A stretch of 64,000 bases of DNA from Hydractinia symbiolongicarpus (taxonomy: Eukaryota > Cnidaria > Hydrozoa > Anthoathecata > Hydractiniidae): the NCBI RefSeq assembly GCF_029227915.1, contig NC_079882.1, positions 14,036,501 to 14,100,500 on the forward strand. Reading direction: 5' to 3'. Position numbers and translations under genes: made by a program. This document shows positions 13,901-28,900 of this stretch, piece after piece. Each line of letters opens with the position of its first letter. The first letter of the stretch is position 1. The notes under the pieces were generated by a model. It worked only from the letters and a program-made list of their open reading frames with translations, made no database searches and was not told the origin of the DNA.

Positions 13901-16900
13901 TGTATTACTTTAAGACAATTGGGGTTAATAAACATTTTTTAACCAGTCAAAGGTTTGGGATTTTTTAATTCACTAATCAGTTTTTGATAATTGTTGTTGT
14001 TTTTTGTTCGGGTGTCAGATCGCTGGAGTTTGACTTTGATGAGGAACGAAACCTTGACAAGAGCAAGTAAATTTTAACCATCAATACTTTTATACATGTT
14101 TTTTTTATAAGCAAATGAAATTCCAAAAATGTAGCTTAAGGATGCTTATAAAAAGTACTTTTTCAGGCTCGAAATATGCTTAGGTTATGCTTAATAGCAA
14201 AACGATTTATTGGAATATGCTTATTAAAGACACATGATCAGGCTCAAAATATGCTACTTTGAAACAAAATATTGCATTTGAATTTTAAACATCTGTAATT
14301 ACAACGTACATACTGGTTAATTTAGACATAAAAAAGAAAAACTGCTTACGAAACAAAACTTAGGTTTCACATAATGCTTAGCATATGCTTAAAAAATGAT
14401 TAAATTTAAGCCTACAGATGATTATAAATGTCATGCTTATAAAAAAAACACGTATGTATTTTATGCTAAAAGGGAAATAATTGGCTTTAAGTGTTTTCTT
14501 GTTTGTTGTTTTTATAAAAATCTATTTTTATAAAACTTTTTATAAATTATTTTATTTATATTTTAAGACAATTAATTCCGATATATATCGCAACCAAATC
14601 TCGGTATAGGTTACGGGAAATAGCAAAACACGGTTTCTTTGTTACGTGGTGTCATACGTAAAGAGTAAGCCAATGACAGGATCTATGTACAGGGCACTTT
14701 GATTGCACTCAAAGCGCAAGGAGTGTACACATAAAATTTCGTATTTTCACAAAAACACCACCGGGTATGTTTACAAAAGAGAACAGCATCGATGTTGTTT
14801 GATGTTGTCCTAAAGGTAGCTTAGCAACCCTATAGCTACACTTAGGATTAAACTAGCATATGTCAGTTAATACTAAGTAAAATGGGTCAAATTTGAATAT
14901 TATACTTCTTAGCTATAGCTAGTTAGACGAAGTATGAAAGGGCAAGGCTGAGCTTTTTAGCCGGTTCAAAAGTCAAAACTTAAGAGGAAAATTACGTCAC
15001 AGTTTTTAGCCTTATATTACACATATTATCTAAAATCAAAATTTTTTCAAGATAAGGTTTTGCAATTTTGTGATTTATAATTTTCAAATTTCACGTTAAA
15101 AAGCCATCTAGTACCATGCCAGCACTCCAGAGGCACATTTGCCTAGTAAGAAGTAATATTCACTATGAATCTGTTGCAATAATAAGACATTGTTGTTGTA
15201 CTGTTATACCTGGAAGAAGTCTTACTCTGAGTTGCACACTTTTTACAGGGTAAACTGTGTCACAAGACGTAAGGCACTTAGTACGTATTGTGTCACAAAT
15301 CCAGTGGAGCATTTATAGCAATACAAAGGTGTAATTTTGTAGGACTTATGATAAAACCTATTGTTACTTCGGCAAAGCAAATACAGTTGTTTAGAATTTT
15401 TTATTTTGCAGAATACGTTGATGTGGGTGTTCAAACATGGCACCGGGTTAAACTATTAGTGCAGGTAAACCATGTTGCATTTCTGGGTGAAACACAAAAA
15501 ATAACTTTCTCACAACTTTTCATTTATACGGCATAAAATTTAGGTTAAATGTTTAGCAATATGCTTTAGAAGTACCTGCCATTTTTTCTTGGCCGGGTAA
15601 AGCATTTTTTCCAAAACCTAGGAAATTTTTATTCATCTATTTTGATCACGAGAATCGTTTTTAATGTTTTCTGCACATGTATTTTGCTAAAATTGATATG
15701 CTGTCAAGAACAGCTTGTCGGTTTCTCTGGAAATTCAGGAACCCAGAAAACTGTGATAATAGTGAAAAAACGTTTTAGCTTCATTTCATTAAACCAATCT
15801 AAAAAGATATCATAATAAGTTTCAAGTCATTATTTCAAATTTTACTGAAGTTATAGGACACCAAAATGACTGCAGGAAGTAATTGGTTTGATAGTATTTT
15901 GTGAATATTTTGATAAAAAATCTTTTACTTTTGACATAATGTGTTTTTATTTTCCTGCGAAAAAAAGTTGTTGCATAGCTTATTATGACTATGAGGTGAA
16001 AACGAAAAATTTCCACCCTCTGTGGGGCATTTTTCTCAGAGAGAGATTTAAATAAATTGCACACGTTTATCTTGCGAAAATTTTCAATTTTTGATAATGC
16101 GAAAGTAGAAGTTCTTACGCAATTTTTCATAAGACCCATATGGAGTAACATGATGAGCAATAAAACTTCTCAAAAAAGGTGTTCTCAAATATGTGTAGCT
16201 ATAGGAAAAAATTTAATATTCAAAATTGACTCATTTTAATTAGCCATTTTCTTTGATGTTGCTGAAATAGTTATGTCTAATTTGCTAATCTTCCAGACGT
16301 CGCCGCGCAGTCAATGCATTTAGCCTGACGTCAACAAGTTTAATTAAGATTGGTGAGGCCATTGCATTGCAGTTATAACTTTGATGCCAAATAACTTGAA
16401 AATGAGGTGGTGGCGTGAGTCTTTTCTCGCGTGCGCTTCTAGGGACAACCTGTGACAAAATTGGGTAAGTTTTCCAAACCTGGGTGTCTAAATCCGTTTC
16501 GGAATGGATGGGTTGATGACGTCATCAAAGAAACCTTTAAACCTTAATATCTCTTCAACTGTTCATCAAAAGTACATGATCTTGATCAGGCAATGGCTAA
16601 CCAATTTTCTAAAATAATCATTTTTTGCACATTTGTGAAACTTTACTGACGTTATCGAACTTCAAGTGATGGTTTTCTTCTAAATTGTTACCCTGCATAA
16701 GTGGATTTTCCACGGGACTTATCGACTAGTTAACTAATAAATGCACGCTTAAAGGGATTCTGAGGTACTTTTACAAGTCAGACTTACCTGAAAGATTTTC
16801 ATGAGAAATTCCCAATAACATTTCACTTTTTGTTAAAGGTTCATATTACTCCAGATGGCTTTTTAAATATTTATTTTTCATCTCGCTTTACTTACATCTT

Positions 16901-19900
16901 TGACCTTTTTTTTTGTTAAAAATTTTCAAACTAGCTCTAGTCTTGTTTTGTGGCATGTGACCCCATTATGACTTTCATTCACTAAACTTAATGACTTTTA
17001 TAGCCAAAAACAATTCAGAAATTACTGTCTAATTGCAGTTTCTAATGATATTTTTCCAACATGAAGCGCAAACTTCAACGCTGCATGTTTCTTTCTAAAA
17101 ATCAGAAACAAATGTGCGACATGTTGAACGATAGGGAAGTTTCACAACCTGCGTCTCAAATAAAAGTCCCTTTGAAATAAAAATCATGCACATGTATTTA
17201 ACTTTTCGTTTCATTGCTTCGCTATGTGAAAACATATGCAGATTTGTAATTCATTATTATTAGTCATTCGTAAATAACTTTATGCAGAATTATTATTTAA
17301 AAAAAATCGTTTGTAGAGAACTTTCGTTTCACTTTGCGGCAAGAAGACATCTGTTCTGGCTATAACAGTCAATTAATTGAAGCAGTAGTAAATTCTACGT
17401 AATAAGTTCACGTGCAGCAAAAAAAGAATAGAGCTAGTTTGAAGAATTTCTTAGTATTTCTCTGGTGTAGGCAACTGACTGGTGTGAAATGCAAACTGTA
17501 CAGCAGAACGATTCAGGACTAACATGTAGGTAAGAATCACGTAGACTGAAAAATAAAGGGACTATTGGTGGCTCTACTAAAGAGGAGCATTATCTTAGTC
17601 AAGCTTCATAATCTCCGTAGCAATTTTTAAACTTGATTGGTGTCCGATTGTTTACACTATTTTACAATATCTTTATATTTTATTTTTACATCAGGTTTTG
17701 TTGTTGGATATTCCAGAGTGCATTTAGTTAGCGAAGTGAGCTAATAGTGAAGTGAGACAATGAAAGAAATATTAACACATATATATTAGATTGAGAAGAA
17801 CAATATTCAGTCAATTTTGTGGCGAATTTAGCTATATGTAATTTCAGGTTGCTAGATTTTTATAACTACTTTTCACAAAAGTTCTTACATTTTGTTAGCA
17901 AAAGCCAATAAAATATGTTTTGCCATAGTCATAAGAAAAAAAGATAGTCTGGTAATTCCGGACCGTCCATAATGTGTTCCTATTGTTCACAAGCAGATAT
18001 GTTTCTTAAATCGGGGTAGCCGGTTTAAGACTGCACGGAATTATCAATAATGGCTGCCCTTGAGGAGGATTTCTTTGGTGAAGATGATTTTGATGCAATC
18101 TTGGCTGTTATTGATGAAGATTTATTAAAGAAAAATCGTGATTTTACTAAAGAATTATCCGAAATTGTTGAAGAAATAGTTGACGACCCTTCTGAAAACT
18201 GTTTTTCCTGTGATATATGCTCCAAAACATGCAAAACACAACGGGGACTCACAATACACCGAAATGCGAAACATCGTCAGCCACAAAACAAGTTTAATAA
18301 CGAGTTTAATTTTCGCCAGGCATGTTGAAAATAATTCTGTTTAAATGTTTGTTAATCCTATGTTTACAGTAACTAACCACTAAAATGCGCCATTTTTCAA
18401 CACGAGCGTGCAGTCAAAGCACTGGGTACCAGGTATATTCTGCTAACAAAAACATAAACAATAGAGCCGCGCGATTCACCAGAATCTCTTTTTCTTATGA
18501 CTATTGTTTTGTAGGGGGTTGTTTTTACCTTAGCTTATTTCAGCCAAGCAGTAAGAAAATAACTTCCCAGCAGCACCTACTCTTTTTTCATATCTAGACA
18601 AAGAGATGTTCCTCTCGCCGTTTCGATATAAAAGAGACAACAGGCGTTGGAAACGAGGTTGCGTAACTTCATCATCACTATTTTTATTTGCAGAAATCCT
18701 TACAAATGTGTTTATGAACAGCGCCGTAATGGTGAATACATAAAAAGTCTTGAGATTTACAATTTTTTTTCTGACCTGCAAATATATATAGCTTAACGGG
18801 TGTTAAGCACCCAACTTGAACAAGAGGTAAACAAAAAGAAAAAATGTATATATACATACACACCTTAAAAAATGACTGGATTTTTTTCATGGAATGAAAG
18901 TGGCAAACCAGCCACCTTGTGTAGATAACAAGATCTTCAGGTTTTATTGTAGAGTTTGGCATATCTGTATTCAATAACAAAGCTTCACGACTTTTTGAGA
19001 GACGTTTAGATCTTTCCAAAGCGTCATAGTATTCTTTTGTTATTTCACTATAATAAGAAAATAAAACTTTCTTTGAATAATAAAAATAAAATTTTATATA
19101 CTCAATTTTTTACAAGCAACCCAATTTTCGTGGTCAAGCTTTGAGTTGCTAAAGGTAAGGGCCTCCTGGTCCTCAAGATGCTACGCTGGTTGCTAATAAC
19201 CCAATATTTGCCACCGACACTGCACTAGCATTGGAATTTTTCCCATGATAATCGTAGATCATGACTTTTAATATAATTTTAAACATTGTGACCCTAACAA
19301 TATATGGCCATGGCATAGCCAGTACTAGTCGGGATGTGCAATCGACTGACCTATTTTTTTCATCCCACATTTCACTTTTCCACTTTCCCCACCAACATAC
19401 ACGGACGGGAGTGCACAGAGTTCGCATCCGCACAAGCAAATCTTCTCCTGGGGTGGCACATAGGCTTTGCGCGTGCACGCCGTTTTCGCAGGATTTAGCA
19501 GCATCCAGTTTGTTTTACAGAAGTGTTGAATGTCTACTTTGTTTCGCAGATAGCCTATTTTGCAGATTACATGCCACAGTTATGCCTATGTGTGGTCATG
19601 TGTCTTCCATTTATAGTAATTTTGGACACATCCTATTGGCTAGTAAATTTCGTAGATATGTTGAAATTCACTCTATTTATGGCTATAAAAAATATGCGAG
19701 AAAGTCAAAAATGAAAACAAGGTCAGCGAAGTTGTGAAGGTGAAGAAAGCATGATGTTGTTCTCAAGTGTGGAGTCGTATTTAGCTTTAACTTGTATAGA
19801 GCTTCACGAAAGAAAAGAGAAAGCACATTCAAGTTTTCAGTTAGCTAGCCTTCCTCTGTAGCTAGACAGCAGATGTACAGAATGAAGCTATTCTTATAAG

Positions 19901-22900
19901 CCTTTACCAATTTATTAAAGAGAAATATTTCAATTTTTTATACTGATTGTGGTCAGCTACGACTCAAGACGAGACGCGGATTTAGACTAGGTCACCCTGT
20001 TATGTGACCTAGTAAAAAAATACCGAGGATCGAAATCGAATTCTGTCAAATTTATCAGGAATCTGAAGATTAAAATTCCCCCTTGTTTTCGCTAATTTTT
20101 GTTATTGACTATCTTATAACGCGTATTGGATCTACCTAATGTTGACCTCACCAGTCTAAAGCCAGTCTTGGCTTTAGGTTATCCTGTGAGGTTTTCACCG
20201 TTGACTAGAATCAATCTATGTGGGCCTGACCTATTTTTAGTCATAAAGTCTGAAGTCAGCCAGTCTTGTCTCTAGGTTACCCGTGAGGCTTTTATTGTTA
20301 ACTAGAATCAACCTATACTGGTCTGACCTGTTTTTGGTCACACAGTCTTGAACAAACCTGTCAAAATAGTTTCTATGTATTTAAGGCTTGTAGGTATAAA
20401 TATCAGTAGGGCATGCAGAGTATTCTTTCCCTTCTCAAGAGCTTGAGAGAGCGTGTAAAGTTTGTTTTCGAAAATGAAAATTTTGATGAGCTACCTCATA
20501 TATACGGTGAATTAATTAAAAAGGGTATATGAAATTCTGCTTTGCCATCTACCTAGGTGTTGCAAAAACAACTTACTTTTGGTTTTATCCGAAGAAATTA
20601 CCATGCAGAGTACTACCTTCCTGTCTATGTGAAATCAAAGAAGGTTAGTTGTGCAATTACATCAAAGTGAGTTGTTTATGTTTATCTTTTTTTGTTTTAT
20701 AATAGCTATGCGTTTTCATTACTATGACCACTATGTCGTAGTAGCTTTATTAACGTAGCTAGCTAAGGAGCTAAATACTATTTTTTTAAATTCATGCATT
20801 TTATCAGGTAAGAATTAATTTATATATAAGTGGGAAAAGTGTGCTGGCTAGCTATCTCAATTTGGTGCCGATTTGGATCTCTTTGATTGGTGCTGACTTT
20901 TTACTAGTTATCAAGCTAGCTACACAAAAGAGTGCCTTTTTTTCTTCACTCGTCAGCAACAAAAAACCTTTGTCCTGCTTTGCGTAATTTTTTCAGGAGG
21001 GGCTGGACACCCAACTCCTGTTTTTTGGGAAAAAAGGGGGCTAAAATAACTTCCAAACGACACTTTGTGAAGCTACTTCTATCAGATAAAAAGATATTCA
21101 TCACAGGATTTTTTTTATATCTTCTGCAGAAAAGTTGTCAAAGCGTGACAAAAGTTTATTGTTGCTTGCACCAAACAATAAGGGTGAACCGATAATTAGC
21201 CTTAACAGAATACATAGTTAGCTGATGCAGGATAATTATACATCGATTTTAGAAAACCGACAAATTTATTAAGTCATGGTGACCACGGGCCTGGTAATTC
21301 CTGGAAAATCCTAGAAAAATCCACTTGTCCTGGAAATTCCTGGAAAATCCTGGAGTTTTGAGGAAAATATAAAGATGTCCTGGAGTTGTCCTGAAAAGTA
21401 ATCATGTTAAGAAAAATGTTTGCAATTCCGAATATTTAAATCTTTTTACAAAGGTTGCTTAAAGAATTTTTGCAAGTAGTAGTTAATAGCTAGAGGTTTC
21501 CTAAACCTTTTTAATTTACATCATAAGCCATCATTTTTAATTGATTTTTCATGGGCTTCCCATAATCAATGAATTAGATGTCATAGCGATTGTTAAAATT
21601 TTAAAAGTTCTTATGTTTTAAGGAAGCTTCTAGAACCGTAATAACTAAAACAGGTAACCATCAGTCTCCAGAGAACCACCACAGAACCAGCAGAGAACCA
21701 TCAGTCTCTGTAGAATGACCAGAGAGTCAACAGCAAGCCAGCAATACTATCACAGAACCACCAATAAATAAATAATTCCAATATCAAACTCCCACGGCAA
21801 AGTGAGAGCACAAAGCTAACTAAATACACATCAGTTGAAGACCTACTTTCCACTGGCTATTTCGTGTCCCTCCTACATGAACTAACGGTCCTCGTAAAAG
21901 TCAATTTTAAAAACCACTCTCAAAGTGTTAAACTTTATTCTACGTAAAAAAAAATCACAATACAAAAAGTTGATCTTTTTTATTCATTTCATAAAAATTC
22001 ATGTTAAAAAAGGTGGTCGTCGTATTACCGTTGAAACACTCCGCACTCTTCCAAATTCTATGTTCTAGCTATTATTGTTATTTATCACCATGGTAATTAT
22101 TAGCATTCATGATTGAAATTATTAAAAAGATTGAAAAAGATTGAAAAAAACATTGAAATGTTGGTTTGTTATTCCTGTGTTGCAGAGTAAACTGAAAGGA
22201 AACAGAATGACTTGTGATTTTTTAATCCCGGAACGATATAATTTGGATATTATTTAACCAAATATAGTGTATACTACTAAGTTATTCTCGAAATTACCAG
22301 AAATAAGGCACGGGATAGAAAATTCTACAGAAATTTGGCAGTTTTTCATTTTTTTAAGGCATGGAGTGTGTATTTACAGCGATCGCTATTCTGATGATGG
22401 ATGGGTCAAATATTGTTTTGTCTCATCAATTTTTCTACGGAGACTGGTGGTTCTCTGCTTGTTTTGTGGTGGTTCTGTGGAGACTGGTGGTTACCTGCTT
22501 ATTACCTTCTAGAAGACCATTATGGTAGCTTTGCTTATTGAGAAAAACAATTGATTTTGATTTTTTATCCTATTTTCTATTTTAGTCCAAAAAATTCTCA
22601 GGAAATTAACATTCAAATTTTGTTGATATTATTGAAAGATCCCAGAAATAAAGTTTGCATTGTGTAGCCACCTACTGTAACATTTTGTTTGCATGTGTTT
22701 GTTTTAACTAATCAATATGATCAAAAAAGTTTGTTTACAAGACCAAAACTACTTTAAGTGCAATATGCTCTAGACTTAACTTATTGGATGACCATAAGGT
22801 ATATTTTTCAATGAGTTTTTATTCAGAGACATTCATAAAACGTTAATACCTGTGAAAACTAATCCTCCAGACAAGAAGAAAATTATTTTAGTGGGTTTTT

Positions 22901-25900
22901 ACATGAAATAAAGTAAATTCACATATCTAAGTAAGGTAAAGTTAGTCCAGCTACAACACTTCACTCACTGTAACTTCATAAATAAATCGGCTACAATTCC
23001 CAGAAAAATGGCTATTTTTGAACTATTGAACGAAATCTATTGAAATGTGACTCCTTTTATGTCACAGATAACTGTTTCTTTAAGTATATTTTAGTTTAAA
23101 ATATTATCCTTGAGGGGTCACATAATCTTTTATATCTTCATGAACTAATGAAGAGGCTTCAAACACCCCGAGGGCACTGTTACTTTTTCTTTATCCTCTT
23201 TATATATTCCCACTCTAAATAACTTCGGTATTTATCCCTGCTTCTCTGTCTAAGACCAAATCTTATCACTGGGTTCTAGCATGAAATCAATTATATTTTT
23301 CAAATAGGAAAATGACTTACCTCCTTCAGAAATATGTGGGCAAATTTAAGACTCCACATCGTGGAACCCCAACCTGCAGATCACAAAGTTGAAAGGGTTA
23401 ATTTAAAACGAAGTTTTTAAAATGCTGTAACATATCTGGCTTCTAGTGGTCACACAATATTTCTAAGTTGCATTTCATGCATCTCAAAAAATTGCTTGTT
23501 TCTCCAAAAGTGTTATTAGGCTTGTGATTTTTAAGGTTAGCAATTTGTGCTGGAATTGTCCTGGAATATCAAACAATTTTGTCCTGGAAAATCCTGAAAT
23601 GTCCCAGAATTTACATTTTAATTTTCTGTGGTCACCATGTAATTCTGTGTTTACCTTTTTTGTTTCAATTTGTTTTTGTTTTTGAATTCAATTTGTCACT
23701 TTGAAACTTTTTGGAATTTGTCAAACAAAACAATGACCAATTATTTTCTTCAAAATGAAAAACTGCAACTAATCAGACTCTCCCAAAAAAAAATTCAAAT
23801 TCTAGAATTTGGATAATAAACAATAAAATTTGTTGAAGTCAATATTAATCAATTTCAACAAAATACATCCTGTATATATCGTCCACAGGTTTTAAAGTCA
23901 TGTATCGCCTGCTTATTATTATTATTATTATTACTATTATTTACCCAATTCATATACATATATTTATATATATACTATAACTTGTGCATCACATGGCATT
24001 GATTTGTATCTTTTTAATAATCTCCCTCTTCAAATCATAAAGGCAAAGAGAGGTTAAGAAGACAATAATGAAACAACCTGGTGTTAATTCAGTTTATGGC
24101 AAAATTGTATTCATGTTTCTCATTTTTAAAACTACTTTCTTTTTTAGATCAGCTGTTATCAAACCATGCACCATCAGCATTTTCAATAAATCGTTAACGA
24201 GAGAGTAAAAACTGAAATATTCAAATGCTAATGCGGATTTATTGCTAAATTAATTGAATAATAATTCATTGAAATTGAACTTGAACCAGAAGTTATTATA
24301 TTCGAAAAGATTTGATCCTAGAATTTCCAGAATTTTCCAGATGAGTATTGAAAATATCCAGTTAAAGTTTTTACTATTATTTTAGAATACTATATATATG
24401 TAAAAAAATTATTTTTAATTTTTTACTTATTAAGTTGTATTTACTAAATGATTTGTTTACCCCATTATTCTCCGTTTTAAAGATCTACTTCAAATTTTAG
24501 AATCTCACAGGCTAATGAAGCAGGGCTTCTTGTTTTCTATTTAAAGTGTTCATGCGGAGTTGCAGCATTGTTCCGTTTCTGTTATCAAGGTCTAAAACGT
24601 CTGCAAACCAGGTTGTTTTTTGTTTCCATTTAAGCCTATTTCAGATTTTTTTCTGGCTACGCCCCTGATGGCATCCTTCGTGATCATCAATATTCTTGTA
24701 GAGACAATGGCTGATGACAATATCAGCTCCAATGAATACATTTTTAATTTGCCTTGATTGTGACTTTTATCTTCAGGCTAGGAACTCTCTCTTAAAAATT
24801 ATGCTTGATTTGTTTAATTGATTTAACTCATTGTGAGAATAGCAAACTCAACACAAACTTGATGTTCTGTGAGGTACGTTAGAGGTTGCTAAGTGAGGAA
24901 AAAGGTAACAGATATGAAATCTAAGGGCTGCTAAGCATTTTTTAGCTAATTCAAGGCATATACCTTTATTACACAGGTTGCGCTAAAGTGTACAATAACA
25001 TCACTTTCAATACGGATCAGATGTTCAGGATATAAATTGTTACCTCATGCGCTTTTGGTATTCCGGATATATAGCTTCCATCTCTTTTGTATGCTCACAA
25101 AATCTTGCCCAACGGATTTTGTGTAGGTGAATACATAAAAGAAACTCTTTAACTTGAGTAACGAAGTGCTAAAATAAATTCAACATATATGAGCTAAGCT
25201 CACATCTTTATCGTACTCCAAGGTCATTCGTAACCACTAAACTAAAAAAGTCTAAAAGGCCTTAAGTGCATTTTTTTTGAATTTTTTTTAGAAAGTTTTA
25301 GAGGTGAATCAAGGTCTTGGATGTAAAAAGCTTTAAGTACAGCTTATCTTGCTTTTTAAGTCTTTGTGTTTGTATTGCATTGATTTGCTTGATAAAATCA
25401 AATGTTGATGTTTTAGAAATTGTGTAAAGATGTGTTTTAGCAAATTCAGTAATCTGTAGTTTATAGTTTTATAATTTCTTTGACAACAAGAAAATTATCA
25501 ATACAGCCAAAAAGGTTTCCTTAATATGTTGTGTATAAAATAGGATTCCTTTGTAATGAAGTGAATTCAGCAGATATGATCAATTATAAAAAAACAAAAC
25601 CCTTCATAATGTTTTATTTTTGTACATAACAGTTCTACTAGTGGGGGCCACTGTGTACCAATATCAAGCTTCGTGTACACAGACTTGTTAGAAGCAATTT
25701 TATAATTGAAATGAGTTAATTGATAGGTCAGGAGTAAAAAAAACTATAGGTAGCATTTTTTTGTGCAAAATGCAAAAAAAAAAAAAAAAACTAAATTCAT
25801 TATGGAATGCCCACCTGATGCAATAAAAGTGGAAGAGATTTTGTTGTATATTCACGATTCATGCAGGCATCTAGTTGTTCTTTCATTAGTACAGATTGAT

Positions 25901-28900
25901 TTTGTAAAGGGCTGGCTTCTCTAACCTGTAGGTGCAATAAATAAATGTTTCCCAAAAGTGACAATTAAAAAGAATTTCTTAACATTTTGGTGCTAAAGTC
26001 CTACGCAAGTTTATGCATATATTTTCAGCAAATTTTATAAACAATTTATTAGACACCTACATAATATACTTGCCTTAAGAATATTTCTGATTGCAATTTT
26101 GCGCTCATTGCGAAAATATTTAACATCCTTTGGTACTGGAACAGAGCTAAAAATGAGAATTATGTAAAATTCTTTAAAATTACATTTTTTGAAAAACCCT
26201 TTACTAGTACGCAAAAAAATACACGCACAAAATGTTTTCAACAGACAAGTTGAAAAAATCAAGGTAAAAAATAGTCAGGGTAACAGTACCTTATAGTCAG
26301 AAATTTTTGCGACAACTAATTTTCATGATTTTCGCGATTTTTGGGCATTTTTGCGAAATTAAAATGCCGCGAAAAAAATTTAATTGACGAAATCGCGAAA
26401 ATAAAAACCAAAAACTAAAAATTTTCGCAACAAAATAATTCTGGTGATACCCAGTTTGATAAAACCCGGGAAAATTAAGGAAGAAATGTACTTATAAACA
26501 CAATTTTAGAAGGCAGTTTATTTGCCTGATAACCTAAATGGCATTTTGTGTTAAAAATCATTGATCTCCTTTTTTATGAAATTTCCTCTCTTTTTAAACT
26601 TTTCCGTCTAACTCTTACGACTATGAAACCTCTTCAGTTTTAATTCTTTTATCCCTAGTGACATTCCTAACCAGATACCAAAGGCCAGAAGAGGTCGGGA
26701 CATGGGTCTAAAAGACAGTATGGGATTTCATTTCGACATTTTCCTATGGAGGTGTGTTTTGACCATGATTTTCAACCTATTCCGGCTGAAATGAAGAACA
26801 AGACCTCTGCTTCCTAGGTAAAAGGCGAGACTGATTTTAAAGGTCGGGAAAGTCTTAAATAAAAACATTATATAACATAGGGATGAGATATAATTAAGAC
26901 AATAGAACAAATGAAAATCAGTCTATTACTATAACAGATTCTGTAAATGTTAAAAATCAACAGTGTTCTCATTCCCGTTATCACTGTGACCAACTTCCTC
27001 ACGAGGCCTGTTGACAAAAAATTGTCTAATGTCAAGGGATGGTTTTTCTTCAACAAGAGTGTTTCGCCTTTTTTCTTGCCTCTTCTTTTAGGCACTGGTG
27101 GTACCAGCAGTTCAGGTTCAAAGGCCTTAACCATAAAGGAATCTATAATTTCTTCGTTTTTGGGTTTGACATAAAGTTTATTACATAACTCTTTATATCG
27201 TACTTTATTGATTATAACATTGACCTTTTACAGACGTCATTATTAGAGTAGAAAAACGTACTAAAAAATCTTTGTTTTCCTCAACTCTATGAAATTCGCG
27301 AAAATTAAATGTTGCGAAAAAAATTCAAGGCAACAAATCTCTAAAATAAAAATTGCGAAATTGTCCCAAAATTATCGCGAAATTAAAATGTTGTGAAAAT
27401 TTCTGACTATAAGATATAGAGTTCTTTGCAGGGTTCAGTGTTTTTAAAGAAAATTCAAGTATTAAGGCTTGCATTTATTTTAAAGTTAAAAAACCTATGC
27501 TTTTAACACTTGTTAACACAAAAAAAGGTACATGTAAGTCAAATGTTTCAGAGCTATCTCAATTTTGCTTTCTTTAACTCAAATCTTCCAAATATTCTGA
27601 TTCTTAAAATCTGCAGGAATGCCTTGTTTGTGGATGGGTAGCTCAGTTGGTACGTTTGAATTATGTCCAAGAAGTCATGGGTTCAATGTCCACATAAGTA
27701 TGTTCTCTAGAGTTCCGTAGGTCAAATGATGCTGCAAACACTCTGGGCTACCTTTGTGATACCTCCAAGAAACAATTGGCAAGGTAAGGCCAGAGCTATT
27801 TCAGTTTGAGCAATTTTAAAATTTCCGAATAGGAAGAAAATCATGCTGAATGACGTTGGATGAAATTTGCTCCAGAATAAAATTCGATCCAACATTTTCT
27901 GACGCAAAGATGTGATTTTGCATGTTGGACTGGATTGTAGGGGTGTTGTATCTGTTATTTGCAAATTTTTCTCACTTTGAATTCTTAAACGTTCGAATCG
28001 TAATTCATTATTTCAAATGTTTAATGGCAAATAAGAGCTTACAGTACAATATCAAAATGTATGACAGTGGTGATAAAAATACTTCAGACATTAAAGGTAA
28101 AGCCTGTTAAGATTACTCACAAAAACAAAGGAGTCAAAAGCTAAAGTAAAGAACACATCAATAAAAAGCAAAAGAAAAGAAATCAAAAAGAAAGAATTAA
28201 GCTAAGCTAAGAATTAAGATGATGAAATAACATTATTGATGAAGCATCCTTGTTAGGAGGGGTAAGGAATAAGAACAAGATATACATATTAAAGGTTGCC
28301 TCCAGCGTTATATTGAAGCTACCTAATTTAGTTTTATTCATATAAACTAGCCGATAAGGCCTGTGGAAAAATCCACTTAGGCAAAATGACAATGGAAAAA
28401 TAGCAATGGCCCTTCAAAACGCCCAAAAATTTTTTTAGAAATTGTACCTCTCTTTATATTTTCCTATGCTGAAGTTATCGTCGTTACTAAAACACGGAAC
28501 AAGCGGAACAACCCAAGAACAAGCGGAACAACCCAAGAACAAGCTGAACAACCCCGGAACAACCCAAGAACAAACGGAACAATGCGAGAACAAGCCGGGG
28601 ACAGACAGAACAACCTAATAACAGCCAGGAAGTGAAGTGGCTTTCGCAAAATGGTATTTTTTAAACACAGTAGAATTTTTTTCGCCACTTGGTACAAGGT
28701 TATTGAACATGATGCCTAGTATAAATTCAATGGAGCTTTATCCTTCCTACTCTTTTAAAGTGTACTTATTTTCGCAAATGTTGCTTTGAGAGTATTGTTT
28801 ATAGTCTTCTGTAAAAAAACGCTGAGTATGCATAGAACGCGAGAATTAAAAAAAAGGAGAAGATAGGAGATGCGAACAACTAAAAAATATATATCTGCAA

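Noticed and set aside
19261-19737. 158-codon plus-strand open frame
   Set aside because: No family signal, splice support or coding-like composition; inside a host intron.
23321-23373. Exon-like block with GTAAGT donor reading WGSTMWSLKFAHIFLKE
   Set aside because: It looked like a host exon, but exon 4 joins exon 5 directly in phase and this block would break the frame. It also lies between the hAT-like ends.
21275-23639. Firm hAT call with target duplication
   Set aside because: Flanks do not give a convincing 8-bp match, so it was kept only as a hAT-like terminal pair.
24490-24605. Minus-strand open block after a TTTGCAG acceptor, ending in a stop
   Set aside because: Phase does not fit the host gene and no donor precedes the stop.
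28464-28697. 77-codon minus-strand open frame with repeated VLGLFR
   Set aside because: It is the reverse strand of the 20-bp minisatellite.
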